Shown piece after piece: positions 1-9,583 of a DNA stretch of 60,911 bases; within the stretch, counting starts at the first letter, position 1; each line of letters begins with the position of its first letter. The stretch is from an uncultured Nostocoides sp. (GTDB lineage: Bacteria; Actinomycetota; Actinomycetes; Actinomycetales; Dermatophilaceae): positions 1 through 60,911 of the forward strand of contig CALMQX010000023.1 in assembly GCA_937873315.1 (NCBI GenBank). Direction: 5' to 3'. The position numbers were made by a program, and so were the translations under genes. A model generated the notes under the pieces. The model did not search any database and was not told where the DNA came from. It worked only from the letters and a program-made list of their open reading frames with translations.

Positions 1-1
1 G

Positions 2-74
2 AGCTGGAGAAGGGACTCGAACCCTCAACCACCTGTTTACAAGACAGGTGCGCTACCGATTGCGCCACTCCAGC
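2..74 (-). tRNA. tRNA-Thr (anticodon TGT)
   Basis: The minus strand folds as a complete cloverleaf: a 7-bp acceptor stem (GCTGGAG with CTCCAGC), a D-arm, an anticodon stem of CTGTC/ACAGG type with loop CTTGTAA, and a TPsiC arm containing GGTTCGAGTCC. The anticodon TGT reads ACA threonine codons. The 3' CCA is not clearly encoded. The gene lies at the window edge, so its promoter is just upstream at about 75-140 and any downstream processing signal is outside. Confidence 0.93.
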
Positions 75-140
75 GATGCACTCGGCCACGCTCGCACGCG
101 CCGAGGCGAGCACCAACTCTACAAGCGCTCGCCGGGAGCA

Positions 141-1592
141 CTAGCGCGAGCGGATCTGCGCGGGACGCCGGTCCAGCGGCGAGGCCAGGATCTCCCCGAA
201 CACCGTCCCGGTCGCGATCGCCAGCAGGGTCGCCCCCGCCCCCAGCATGGTGGTGATACCCGACTGCAGCGAGAGCAGGCCAGCATCGCCGCCGCTCGCG
301 GTCATCTCGTACAGCGCCCGGAAGATCGTCAGCCCCGGCAGCAAACCAAAGCTCGCGGGCACCACGAGCGTCATGGCGGGCGAGTCCATCCGCAGGGCCA
401 CGACCCGACCGACAAAGCCCACGAGAATCGCGGCCAGCCCGGTTGCGCTGATGACGCCAACATCCAGCACCCGGGTGAGCAATGCCAACGCCCCAGCCCC
501 CACCGCGCAGAGCACCGCCGCCGGCAGCAACAGCTTGCGCCGACTCTGGACGGTGATCGTCCCCGCCAGGCCCACGACGAAGGCGCCAATCACCACCGCC
601 AGCCAGGGCGCGGCCGTGACCTGCAGCTCGAGCACCGCGGGGGACACAAAGGACGCACCCAGGCCCTCGGTGATCCGAAGCAGGGTTGACAGGCCGGCGG
701 CCACCCCGATGACCAACCCGGTGAGCGACAAGGTGACCGACAGCAGCCGCCCCGCACCCGTCAACGGATACCCAAAGAGCACATCCTCGACCGCAGACGC
801 CATGGTCCGCCCCGGCAGCATCGCCACGATTCCACCCGCCACGATGAACGCGAAGTCCGACTCTCCGAGCGGCACCCATCCGGATGCACCCATCGCATAT
901 GCCGCCCCCGCCAGCAGCGTCGCGCACGTGGCATTGATCGCATTGGCGTAGAACTCCGGCAAGGACCGCCGAGCGAGCACGCGGTTGATCGCAGTCACGA
1001 TGAACACGACAACGACAGTCGTCACGGCACCCGCTGCAGACGCCCCGATCATGACCGCGACCGCCGCCGCGAGCAGGGCATGCGCCACTGAGATAACCCA
1101 CACCGGCCAGGTGCGCGGATGGCCCTTGATCCGCCGGAGTTCCTCGGTGGCCTCTGGCACCGACAACTCGCCAGCAACCACCGCCCCCACGAGGCCGTGC
1201 ACCGCCGTGAGCCGGGCATGATCATGGCGGGTCGAACGCACCACTCGCAGCACGGAGTACGTGCGCCCGGACGGACCTACCGCCTGCAAGTGAAGGGACT
1301 GCAAGGTGATGTCCAGCTCGAAGGTCCGCAGCCCTGCCGCGGTCGCCAGCGCCACCACGCTGCTCTCCACATGCGGTGCCCCTGCCCCGCACCGGAGCAT
1401 CAGCTCACCGACCCGCGCGCACAGGTTCAACGCCTCACCGACAGCGGCATCCTCGGTCGGCTCCTGGTGAGCGCGAGTTCCTCGAAATGGCGTATGCCGC
1501 AACAGATCCGAGATCTGCATGGGCTCGGTCGGCGCGTCCCCGGTCAGCCGCGGCAATCGGCGCCGACCCGGGTCATCCGCACGCTCGTTCAC
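141..1592 (-). CDS. Threonine/serine exporter family protein (ThrE type)
   Basis: 483-aa inner-membrane protein. A soluble N-terminal part of about 150 residues carries the conserved ThrE segment around GAGAPHVESSVVALATAAGL (DUF1212 half). About ten hydrophobic helices follow, matching the fused ThrE plus ThrE_2 layout of actinobacterial exporters that export L-threonine and L-serine by proton motive force. The GTG start overlaps the TGA of the upstream kinase gene in a GTGA junction, so the two are translationally coupled. The substrate is inferred from the family only; small-molecule efflux of another amino acid is possible. Confidence 0.8.
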   Translation of the reverse strand: MNERADDPGRRRLPRLTGDAPTEPMQISDLLRHTPFRGTRAHQEPTEDAAVGEALNLCARVGELMLRCGAGAPHVESSVVALATAAGLRTFELDITLQSLHLQAVGPSGRTYSVLRVVRSTRHDHARLTAVHGLVGAVVAGELSVPEATEELRRIKGHPRTWPVWVISVAHALLAAAVAVMIGASAAGAVTTVVVVFIVTAINRVLARRSLPEFYANAINATCATLLAGAAYAMGASGWVPLGESDFAFIVAGGIVAMLPGRTMASAVEDVLFGYPLTGAGRLLSVTLSLTGLVIGVAAGLSTLLRITEGLGASFVSPAVLELQVTAAPWLAVVIGAFVVGLAGTITVQSRRKLLLPAAVLCAVGAGALALLTRVLDVGVISATGLAAILVGFVGRVVALRMDSPAMTLVVPASFGLLPGLTIFRALYEMTASGGDAGLLSLQSGITTMLGAGATLLAIATGTVFGEILASPLDRRPAQIRSR

Positions 1593-3301
1593 GGCGAGAC
1601 CGAACTTGTCGCGAAGACTTCAGGCACCCCCGACAGTGGCGCCCACACCGGACCGCCGCGCGTCCAGCTCCACGCGACGCAGGCCACCGCGCCCACCAGC
1701 AAGAGCGCCAACACGACCTGAGTGCCGGTGCCCTCAGGCGCCAGACCCCGCGCCATGCTGCGCGCTCCCCGACGGAAGGAGACCCCGCCCGGGCCCCACC
1801 ACGCGGTGAGCAGCGCCAAGGCACCGCCGATGGCCAACCCCAGGACGAGCCGGTCTCGATCGGACCAGGCCGATCCGCCGACAGCCAGCGAGGTCGCCAG
1901 CACGCCGCAGGCCCCCACCAGCACGGGCAGCACCATGGCCAGCGCCGTCGCACCCAGGGCCACCAGCAGGTGCCACGGGCTGGTCGCCGCTGCGATCAGC
2001 GCCTCCCGTTCCCGGTGCCCCCGCGTATGCCGCCGAATGACCACTCCCGTGATCACCCGGTCCACGGTTCGCGATAGCAGCATCAGCACTCCGAGCAGGC
2101 CGAGCGCGGCCAATGGCGCAGCAGCACCTAGACCCACGAGGAAGGTGCTCACCGCCAGCAGGACACCCTGGCGATCGGCGAGGCCAATGCGCGGATCGGT
2201 GCCGATCGCCGGTGTGGGGATGGCGGCAACATCGGCCTCCCCACGAGGCCGCGGCGGTGGCGGCGGCAGCGAGGATGCCGGACGGGCCGGCATCGGCGCG
2301 GGCAGTGGCGCCGGCATGGGCATCGGCGCGGGCATGGGCGACTGGGCGGGCAGCTGCGCCGGCATCGGCCGAACAGCAATGACCGGATTCGGCGGCACCG
2401 AAGTCGGAATCACTGCGGTGGGCGGCAACGCCGGCACCTGCGCGGGCACGGGCTGGGCCGACGGCCGACGGACCTCGATGACATCGGTCACCGAGGCGCC
2501 ATGGGCATATCGCGCCAGCGCAGCGACGATCTGGTCGTGATGCGGCCGGTCCTGCGGTCGAGGCGAGAGCGCGGCATACAGCAATGGCGCAATCCGGGGA
2601 TCGACCGCGTCGAGCTGAGGTTCCCCGCGCATCACTCGGGCAATGACGACATCCATCCCACCCCGGCCGAAGGGCGGCCCGCCGGCCGCAGCGAAGGTCA
2701 CCGTGGCCGCCCAACCCCACCAGTCGGTGGCCGGCGTGACCTCCCCGCCATCAACGAGTTCGGGCGCCAGGTACCCCGGAGTGCCCATCACCAGGCCGGT
2801 AGCCGTCAGGCGAGAGTCACCGGCCACATGCGCGATCCCGAAGTCGATGAGCACCGGCTCACCGTCGACCAGCAGGATGTTGGTCGGCTTCAGGTCGCGG
2901 TGCACGACATCCACCTGATGGATCGCATGGAGTGCCTCGGCCAGCCCCGCCGCCAGCTGATGCACCCCGGCGGGCGGCAGCGGTCCATGTTCGGCGACCA
3001 GGTCATCCAGGGTGTGCCCGGGCACATACTTCGTGACGACATACGGCCGCTCGCCCACCACATCGGCATCGATGATCGGCGCGACGTGCGGGCTACGAAC
3101 CCGGCGCAGCGTCTCCACCTCGCGGGCCAAGCGCACCCGCGAACCGGTGTCGGCGGCGATATGCGGCCGCAACTCCTTGAGGGCGACCGCCCGCCCGGAT
3201 CGGTCCAGGGCCAGATACACGATCCCCATCCCGCCCTCGCCCAGCCGTTGGACGATGCGATAGGGGCCGATCCGTTCAGCCTCGCCGTCGTCCCAGGTCA
3301 T
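1589..3301 (-). CDS. Membrane-linked serine/threonine protein kinase
   Basis: 570 aa from the ATG at 3301. Residues ~10-270 form a Hanks-type kinase domain: glycine loop GEGGMG, lysine in VALKE, catalytic HRDLKPTN, DFG and GTPGYLAPE. A long Pro/Ala/Met-rich linker (~275-360) follows, then 4-5 hydrophobic helices instead of the single helix plus PASTA repeats of PknB, so the kinase domain is cytoplasmic. I chose 3301 rather than the TTG at 3346 because a TACCGT -10 box ends 7 nt before it, which suggests a leaderless mRNA. It is coupled to the ThrE-like exporter downstream, which may be its client or merely an operon partner. Confidence 0.85.
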   Translation of the reverse strand: MTWDDGEAERIGPYRIVQRLGEGGMGIVYLALDRSGRAVALKELRPHIAADTGSRVRLAREVETLRRVRSPHVAPIIDADVVGERPYVVTKYVPGHTLDDLVAEHGPLPPAGVHQLAAGLAEALHAIHQVDVVHRDLKPTNILLVDGEPVLIDFGIAHVAGDSRLTATGLVMGTPGYLAPELVDGGEVTPATDWWGWAATVTFAAAGGPPFGRGGMDVVIARVMRGEPQLDAVDPRIAPLLYAALSPRPQDRPHHDQIVAALARYAHGASVTDVIEVRRPSAQPVPAQVPALPPTAVIPTSVPPNPVIAVRPMPAQLPAQSPMPAPMPMPAPLPAPMPARPASSLPPPPPRPRGEADVAAIPTPAIGTDPRIGLADRQGVLLAVSTFLVGLGAAAPLAALGLLGVLMLLSRTVDRVITGVVIRRHTRGHREREALIAAATSPWHLLVALGATALAMVLPVLVGACGVLATSLAVGGSAWSDRDRLVLGLAIGGALALLTAWWGPGGVSFRRGARSMARGLAPEGTGTQVVLALLLVGAVACVAWSWTRGGPVWAPLSGVPEVFATSSVSP

Positions 3302-3370
3302 GCGTCCAACGGTATGCCGTCCGCGCGCCTCTCCACGGGAGGGCAAGCGGGTATGGCCGTCGAGATCGGC

Positions 3371-3799
3371 CTACTGGCTGATGTAATCGCGGAGCTGGTC
3401 ACGCTCACTCTGCAGGGCACTCATGCGGTTTTTGACGACATCGCCAATGGAGACGATGGCCGCCAACCGGCCCTCCTGGACCACCGGGACGTGGCGAATC
3501 CGGTGCTCGGTCATCTGGTTTTCGAGGTCGTCCAGGCTGTCATCGAGGGTGCAGGTGCGCACCTCACGCGTCATGATCGCCCCGACCTGCCCATCCAAGA
3601 CGCTCGGACCTGCGGAGTGCAGATGGCGCACCACATCGCGCTCGGAGACGATCCCGTTGACGCCTTCGCCGTCATCACTGACCACCACAGCACCAATGCG
3701 GTGCTCGCTGAGCAGGGCCAGCAACTCTCCCACCGTGGCGTCGGACCGAATCGTGATGACCTGGTCACCCTTGTGCTTGACGACGTCCGAGATCCTCAT
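3371..3799 (-). CDS. Two-CBS-domain protein
   Basis: 142-aa cytoplasmic protein made almost entirely of a CBS domain pair. The first is around VITIRSDATVGELLALLSEHRIGAVVVSD and the second around TLDDSLDDLENQMTEHRIRHVPVV. CBS pairs bind adenine nucleotides and act as energy or ligand sensors. The open frame extends upstream to 4015, but the family domain begins at the ATG at 3799, and a TATCGT -10 box lies 6 nt before it. It stands alone between the kinase operon and the sugar ABC ATPase. The partner is unknown. Confidence 0.8.
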   Translation of the reverse strand: MRISDVVKHKGDQVITIRSDATVGELLALLSEHRIGAVVVSDDGEGVNGIVSERDVVRHLHSAGPSVLDGQVGAIMTREVRTCTLDDSLDDLENQMTEHRIRHVPVVQEGRLAAIVSIGDVVKNRMSALQSERDQLRDYISQ

Positions 3800-3903
3800 A
3801 ACCCGACGATACGGGGGGCGATTGAGACACGCCAGACATCGGCGCAGATCCGTGACCACCCACTGAACTGGCCCTTCCATCGAGAGCAACCCTGCGCCAT
3901 ACT

Positions 3904-3919
3904 TGTGAAACCGCTTACA
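3904..3919. promoter_or_regulatory. Putative LacI-family operator
   Basis: The near-palindrome TGTGAAACCGCTTACA is centred on a CG step and fits the LacI/GalR-family core AAnCGnTT. It sits about 90 bp upstream of the sugar ABC ATPase gene and outside the CBS gene. The regulator is not encoded in the window. Between this site and the start lie two small hairpins, about 3934-3952 and 3970-3988 (CCGGCA/TGCCGG), in the position where the msiK leader RNA motif occurs in other actinobacteria; I cannot confirm that motif by eye. Confidence 0.5.
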
Positions 3920-4008
3920 CCGACGTGAGTGGACCCGGCCGTTGAGTCGGGCACACCTTCCACTACGGATCGTCCGGCACGTTCCTGCCGGTGAAGGAGA
4001 GATGCCGC

Positions 4009-5106
<1,098 letters not shown>

Positions 5107-5150
5107 CGGCTCGCACCTGAACGCGAGTCCCACGGATACACCGATGTGTT

Positions 5151-5180
5151 CGAGGCCCCGGAGGACTCTCCGGGGCCTCG
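5151..5180 (+). terminator. Hairpin after ugpC
   Basis: A 10-bp stem (CGAGGCCCCG with CGGGGCCTCG) around a 10-nt loop lies 45 bp after the ugpC stop and before the next gene. There is no U-tract, as is common for actinobacterial terminators. Confidence 0.6.
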
Positions 5181-5210
5181 AGCGCATCATCGGCCCGCAA
5201 GGGGAACTTC

Positions 5211-6461
5211 ATGGCTCTGCAGATCACCGCTTCCCGACCCGATCCGGCCCTGCTTGACCTGCCGTGGCGCACTCCGTTGGAGGAATGGCCTGACGAGATC
5301 CTCGCGGCCCTTCCGCGAGGTATTAGCCGCCACGTCGTCCGCTTCGTCCACCTCTCGGGCCGGGTACTCGCGGTCAAGGAAATCAAGACCGATATCGCGC
5401 AGCGTGAGTACGAACTCCTGCGCAACTTGCGTCGGCTCGACCTGCCCTCGGTGGAGCCCTTCGCGGTGGTCAGCGGCCGTGAGACCCGGGACGGTATGCC
5501 GCTGGACGCCTGCCTGATCACTCGGCACCTGCCGTTCTCACTGCCCTATCGGGCGTTGTACAGCCAGAACCTGCGCAAGGGCACAGCGGTGCGGCTGATC
5601 GATGCCCTGGCCGTCCTACTTGTCCGGCTGCACCTCAATGGCTTTTGGTGGGGGGATGTCTCGCTCTCCAACACCCTCTTTCGACGCGACGCCGGCGCCT
5701 TTGCGGCATACCTGGTCGATGCCGAGACCGGCGAACTGCGGGCCAGGCTCTCCGATGGTCAGCGCGAGCATGATCTGGACATCGCTCGGGTCAATATCGC
5801 GGGCGAGTTGATGGACCTCGAGGCCGGCGGTCTGCTCCAGGAGGAACGCGACCCCGTGGCGGTGTCAGCCCGGATCCTGACGCGCTATCACGAGCTCTGG
5901 GACGCGCTCACCGGCGCGGAACTCATTGAGGTGGGCGAGCGCTGGCGGGTCGACGATCGGATCCGCCGACTCAATGCCCTGGGTTTCGACGTGGACGAAC
6001 TCGCCATGACGACCGATGTCGACGGGACCCGAATCCACATCGAGCCCAAGGTCGTTGACGCTGGCCACCACTCCCGGCGCCTGCTGCGCCTGACCGGGCT
6101 CGACGTCCGCGAGAATCAGGCCCGTCGCCTGCTCAACGACCTGGACGCCTTCCGGATCGGCACCGGACGCAACGAACAGGACGAGGAGCAGGTGGCTCAC
6201 GCCTGGCTGACCGAGGTCTATGAGCCGGTCACCCGCACGGTGCCGCGCGAGCTCATGGGCAAGCTCGAACCCGCTGAGATCTTCCACGAGGTCCTTGAGC
6301 ACCGGTGGTACCTGGCCGAGCGCGCCCAACATGACATCCCGATCATGGAGGCGCTCACGGACTACATCGCCTCCGTGCTCCCCGGCAAGCCAGACGAGGC
6401 GACGGTGGTGGGCACAGACACCCGTGAGCTGCCAGTGATCGCACCTGGGCGGATCGACTGA
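5211..6461 (+). CDS. DUF4032 protein with kinase-like N-terminal half
   Basis: 416-aa cytoplasmic protein of the actinobacterial DUF4032 family. The N-terminal half resembles lipopolysaccharide-kinase/aminoglycoside-kinase folds: a VKEIKTD lysine-bearing strand at ~58-64, and LHLNGFWWGDVSLSNTLF, which resembles an HGD..N catalytic loop with His replaced by Trp, near residues 142-160. The C-terminal half is the DUF4032 domain. The biochemical role is unknown. The start ATG follows AAGGGG at 5200-5205. It reads in the same direction as ugpC but is separated by a strong hairpin. Confidence 0.75.
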   Translation: MALQITASRPDPALLDLPWRTPLEEWPDEILAALPRGISRHVVRFVHLSGRVLAVKEIKTDIAQREYELLRNLRRLDLPSVEPFAVVSGRETRDGMPLDACLITRHLPFSLPYRALYSQNLRKGTAVRLIDALAVLLVRLHLNGFWWGDVSLSNTLFRRDAGAFAAYLVDAETGELRARLSDGQREHDLDIARVNIAGELMDLEAGGLLQEERDPVAVSARILTRYHELWDALTGAELIEVGERWRVDDRIRRLNALGFDVDELAMTTDVDGTRIHIEPKVVDAGHHSRRLLRLTGLDVRENQARRLLNDLDAFRIGTGRNEQDEEQVAHAWLTEVYEPVTRTVPRELMGKLEPAEIFHEVLEHRWYLAERAQHDIPIMEALTDYIASVLPGKPDEATVVGTDTRELPVIAPGRID

Positions 6462-6488
6462 CAGCTCACGGGAGGGGCTAACTGGAGG

Positions 6489-7079
6489 TCAGTACTTGGG
6501 CGCCGAGTTGGCGGCGTAGAACTGACTGGACTCCTTCTTGTAGAGCAGCACGATGATGTATGCCGCAACCAGCCACATCACGATGCCCAGCACACGGCTC
6601 AGCAGCGCGGTCGGCTGGGAGAAGCTGGCCACGAAAGAGAGCGTGTGGATCGCGAACAGAATCGTGGCAACGATCCGCGCCCAGTTCTTACCCTTGCCAT
6701 TGGCGACCGCCATCCACAGCCACAGACCGGCCCCGATCAGCCCGAAGATGACCCCAGTCGCCATCGCTAGATTGACCAACGCATCGACGTCACTGGCCTT
6801 GAGGGCGCCCCCCGATTTGGCCACCGCATCCTCCGCCGCCGTCCTCATCTCGCTGCGGAAGATGAAGATCGACAACAAGTTCACCACGGAGATGCCAGCG
6901 CCCACCTTCATCAGCATGACGGCCTGCTTGATCGACGCCGGCACCGCGACCGGAGCCATCGGGGCGGGCATCCCGTAACTCGGTGCCGGCGGTGGCGCCG
7001 AGCCGTAGGCAGGCGGGGGCGGCGGAACCTGCCGGCTCGGGTCCTCGGGTGGAGGCGGGAAGGCTGTGGAGTCAGACAT
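6489..7079 (-). CDS. Proline-rich-headed four-helix membrane protein
   Basis: 196 aa. Residues 1-48 are a Pro/Ala-rich cytoplasmic head (MSDSTAFPPPPEDPSRQVPP). Four hydrophobic helices follow, at about 52-75, 100-122, 132-152 and 160-182. The ATG at 7079 is preceded by CAGGAG. I do not recognise a named family. The head is clearly related to that of the DUF4190 protein at 8044-8532, with the pattern MSD-T-PP-EDP-R-V-PP, although the membrane parts differ. This suggests domain shuffling within this cluster of small membrane proteins. Confidence 0.6.
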   Translation of the reverse strand: MSDSTAFPPPPEDPSRQVPPPPPAYGSAPPPAPSYGMPAPMAPVAVPASIKQAVMLMKVGAGISVVNLLSIFIFRSEMRTAAEDAVAKSGGALKASDVDALVNLAMATGVIFGLIGAGLWLWMAVANGKGKNWARIVATILFAIHTLSFVASFSQPTALLSRVLGIVMWLVAAYIIVLLYKKESSQFYAANSAPKY

Positions 7080-7202
7080 CGATACTCCTGAGTGGTCGCG
7101 TCAGGGGCCGGTCGACCCCAGCCCCGACTCTGCCACACCCCGGAGGGCAGTGCGAGGTGCGACCGGGCACCCATCGAGGGCCGCCCGGTCGCACCTTCGA
7201 GG

Positions 7203-7502
7203 TCAGTTCCTCATGAAACCCAAGCGGACCACCAGGCCGACGGCCCACAGGGCCAAGCTGACGATGGCGATCGTCTTCGCGGTCTTCACCTTGGAGACAT
7301 CGAGACCGCCCGGGGCGGCCAGGATGCCATTGGCCTGGAGCAGCACCCAGATGTTGACCGGCGCGCAGCACAGAAGGCCAACGATGCTGGCGATGAACAG
7401 GGTCTGGGCCTTCGGGTGCTCACCACCGGCCGGCATACCCATCGGCGGCTGCCCCGCCGGCGGGAACGAGGGAGGGGGCGGCGGGGTGGGTGCGTCGGAC
7501 AT
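7203..7502 (-). CDS. Small proline-rich membrane protein
   Basis: 99 aa. A Pro/Gly-rich head of about 30 residues precedes two hydrophobic helices (about 33-58 and 74-94). The frame runs upstream to 7574, but the ATG at 7502 has a clear GGAGG eight bases before it and begins with the same MSD-PPPPP head as its neighbours. Function unknown. It is probably a stand-alone unit: 120 bp separate it from the gene at 6489-7079. Confidence 0.55.
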   Translation of the reverse strand: MSDAPTPPPPPSFPPAGQPPMGMPAGGEHPKAQTLFIASIVGLLCCAPVNIWVLLQANGILAAPGGLDVSKVKTAKTIAIVSLALWAVGLVVRLGFMRN

Positions 7503-7592
7503 GAGACCTCCATGGTGGGGATGCACGCCGGATGGCGTTGGCTCGATCCTGTCAGAGGGCGTCGACGATTTCACCCCCGCAGGCCAGATATC

Positions 7593-8036
7593 TCACGCCG
7601 GCGAGAGCCAACTCCAGCCCGGCAGATTCCGCGCGACGAAGAAAGCGGCATAGGCCAGCATCACGGCCTTGGTCATGAGCGGGGTCCAGCTGCGGCCCGA
7701 CGGAGGGTCGCCTCGCCACTCGCGGGCAAACCAACGAACCAGATAGACCACCAGCACCACGACCAGGACGGGGATCAGCGGATGTCGAGCAAAGGCCGTG
7801 CCCAGGTCACCATGGGTCAACGCGGCCATTGATCGGAGGAAGCCACAGCCGGGGCAGTACAGCCCGGTGCTCGCCAGGATCGGGCAGGTGGGGTAGTGGC
7901 CGGGCTCATTGGGGTCCACCGCGTGCACGATGGTGGCCGTCCCGGCCAGGCCAAAACCCCACAGCAACGGCTGTCGCACCCGGGACCAGCGGCCGACCTC
8001 AGCCGGCCGCTGGTCCACCTGGTGCGAGTGGCTCAT
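7593..8036 (-). CDS. DUF2752 membrane protein
   Basis: 147 aa with about three hydrophobic helices. It has the DUF2752 hallmark YCPGCGFLRS, a CPxCG pair at residues ~57-62, followed by a helix beginning AALTHGDLGTAFARHP. The Cys pair may bind metal or form a disulfide; function unknown. The start ATG at 8036 lies 7 bp after the stop of the DUF4190 gene, so the two form an operon. An alternative longer frame to 8111 overlaps that gene and is rejected. Confidence 0.72.
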   Translation of the reverse strand: MSHSHQVDQRPAEVGRWSRVRQPLLWGFGLAGTATIVHAVDPNEPGHYPTCPILASTGLYCPGCGFLRSMAALTHGDLGTAFARHPLIPVLVVVLVVYLVRWFAREWRGDPPSGRSWTPLMTKAVMLAYAAFFVARNLPGWSWLSPA

Positions 8037-8043
8037 CCGCGGA

Positions 8044-8532
8044 CTAGTTCGTCGAGAAGGCAGCGACCCCGCCGAGGACGAGGAAGAGCAAGAGGAAGAC
8101 CGCGCCGGCAATGAGGAGGGCCGTCGCGATCATCCCGCAGATCCGGCCCGCGTTGACATTGGATCGGTTGGAGTAGCGCCCAGGGTTGGCGTCGATCTCG
8201 GCCAGCGCCTTATTGCCCTGCATCCAGGCAAACGGCCCGAGGAATCCACACACCACCAGCGACAAGATACCCATGATGAGCACCGTGGTCCCCTGGGGGT
8301 GCTCCACCATTCCGCCCATGCTCGAGCCGGAGGCATACGGATTCGCCGGCGGCATGTTCGGGTAGGACACGGCAGGTGGCTGGGGCGCGGTGGCATCCGG
8401 GAGGCTGGGCATCGCGGGCGGAGGCGGCGGCACGGGCGCGGTGGCATCCGGGAGGCTGGGCGTCTCCGAGGGGGGCGACACCGGCCGGGTGGGGTCCTCA
8501 GACGATGGCGGGTATGAGGTCGGGTCGGACAT
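8044..8532 (-). CDS. DUF4190-type membrane protein with duplicated proline-rich head
   Basis: 162 aa. The head (1-78) is Pro-rich and contains PSLPDATAP twice, encoded by a near-perfect 28-bp DNA duplication. Two hydrophobic helices follow, with the DUF4190-like segment GNKALAEIDANPGRYSNRSNVNAGRICG between them. Start ATG at 8532 with GGAGACTTC upstream. The head matches that of the protein at 6489-7079. It is first gene of an operon with the DUF2752 gene. Function unknown; such proteins are widespread in actinobacteria. Confidence 0.65.
   Translation of the reverse strand: MSDPTSYPPSSEDPTRPVSPPSETPSLPDATAPVPPPPPAMPSLPDATAPQPPAVSYPNMPPANPYASGSSMGGMVEHPQGTTVLIMGILSLVVCGFLGPFAWMQGNKALAEIDANPGRYSNRSNVNAGRICGMIATALLIAGAVFLLLFLVLGGVAAFSTN
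8383..8461. repeat. 28-bp direct repeat inside a coding region
   Basis: Two identical 28-bp copies at 8383-8410 and 8434-8461, offset by 51 bp (17 codons). They encode PSLPDATAP twice in the proline-rich head of the DUF4190 protein. The identity at DNA level indicates a recent slippage or unequal-recombination event. Confidence 0.85.
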
Positions 8533-8618
8533 GAAGTCTCCTCGGTCGTTGGCGATGCGGCGCGATGGCCTATTCAGAACTCTGCCATATCCCGGTCAGC
8601 GCGTCATGATAGCGGCCG

Positions 8619-9581
8619 TCAGCGACGTCGCCGGGCGACCTCATACAGGGTGACTCCGGCGGCGATGCCGGCGTTGAGCGACTCCACCGCCGAGCTCATC
8701 GGCACAGACACGATCTGGTCACAGGTCTCGCGGACGAGTCGGGAGAGGCCCTTGCCCTCGGAGCCGACAACGACGACGAGAGGTTCGGAGGCCAGGGCCA
8801 GATCGGGCAGCTCGACATCGCCGTCCATGTCCAGGCCGATCACGAAGAAGCCCGCCTTGCGGTAGTCCTTGAGTGCCGTCGTCAGATTGCTGGCCTGGGC
8901 CACCGGGATCCGGGCCGCGGCACCAGCTGAGGTCTTCCAGGCGGACGCGGTCATGCCGACCGACCGCCGCTGAGGCACGACGACGCCATGCCCACCGAAG
9001 GCCGCCACCGAGCGGATAATCGCGCCGAGGTTGCGGGGGTCGGTGATCCCATCGAGCGCGACCACCAACGGGATGCCGGGAGACTCGGGGTCGATGAGGT
9101 CGCCGGGGTGGGCGTACTCGTACGGCGGCACCTGAATGGCGAGGCCCTGGTGGACCGCACCGTCCGTGAGCCGATCCAACTCGCCGCGCGGGGTCTCCAG
9201 GATCGGGATCTGGCGCTCGGTCGCCGTGGTGATGGCTTCGCGCACCCGGTCGTCGGACTCGAGCCGGCCCGCCACATACAGCGTGGTCACCGGCACCTCG
9301 GCGCGCAGCGCCTCGACCACAGCGTTGCGGCCGGCGACAATCTCGCTGCTGGCGCGCTGGCGGCGCGGGCTGCTACCGCGCCCCTGGGGCGTGCGGCCCC
9401 CGGACGACTTGGCCGCGGCATTGGCGAACTTGTGCGCCTTGTGGTTGGGGCGGTCGGCCGCCTTGGGCGTCGGCCCCTTGCCTTCGAGACCACGGCGGCG
9501 CTGGCCGCCGGAGCCGACAGTGGCGCCCTTCTTGCTGCCGCCCTTGCGGATGGCGCCTCGGCGCTGGGAATTGCCGGCCAT
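8619..9581 (-). CDS. rlmB: 23S rRNA (guanosine-2'-O-)-methyltransferase RlmB
   Basis: 320-aa SpoU/TrmH-family enzyme that 2'-O-methylates 23S rRNA (Gm2251 in E. coli) using SAM. A basic, Gly/Lys/Arg-rich tail of ~80 residues typical of actinobacterial members precedes the substrate-binding domain ([13 protein letters not shown]). The knotted SPOUT domain follows with motif 1 [11 protein letters not shown], motif 2 [13 protein letters not shown] and motif 3 [22 protein letters not shown]. The ATG is 2 bp after the cysS stop with AGAAGGA overlapping the cysS end, so the two are a tight operon. The longer frame to 9617 is rejected. Confidence 0.93.
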   Translation of the reverse strand: MAGNSQRRGAIRKGGSKKGATVGSGGQRRRGLEGKGPTPKAADRPNHKAHKFANAAAKSSGGRTPQGRGSSPRRQRASSEIVAGRNAVVEALRAEVPVTTLYVAGRLESDDRVREAITTATERQIPILETPRGELDRLTDGAVHQGLAIQVPPYEYAHPGDLIDPESPGIPLVVALDGITDPRNLGAIIRSVAAFGGHGVVVPQRRSVGMTASAWKTSAGAAARIPVAQASNLTTALKDYRKAGFFVIGLDMDGDVELPDLALASEPLVVVVGSEGKGLSRLVRETCDQIVSVPMSSAVESLNAGIAAGVTLYEVARRRR

Positions 9582-9583
9582 AG

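Noticed and set aside
2501-3928. 475-codon plus-strand frame over the kinase and CBS genes
   Set aside because: Runs antisense through two recognised genes and reads His/Asp/Arg-rich sequence.
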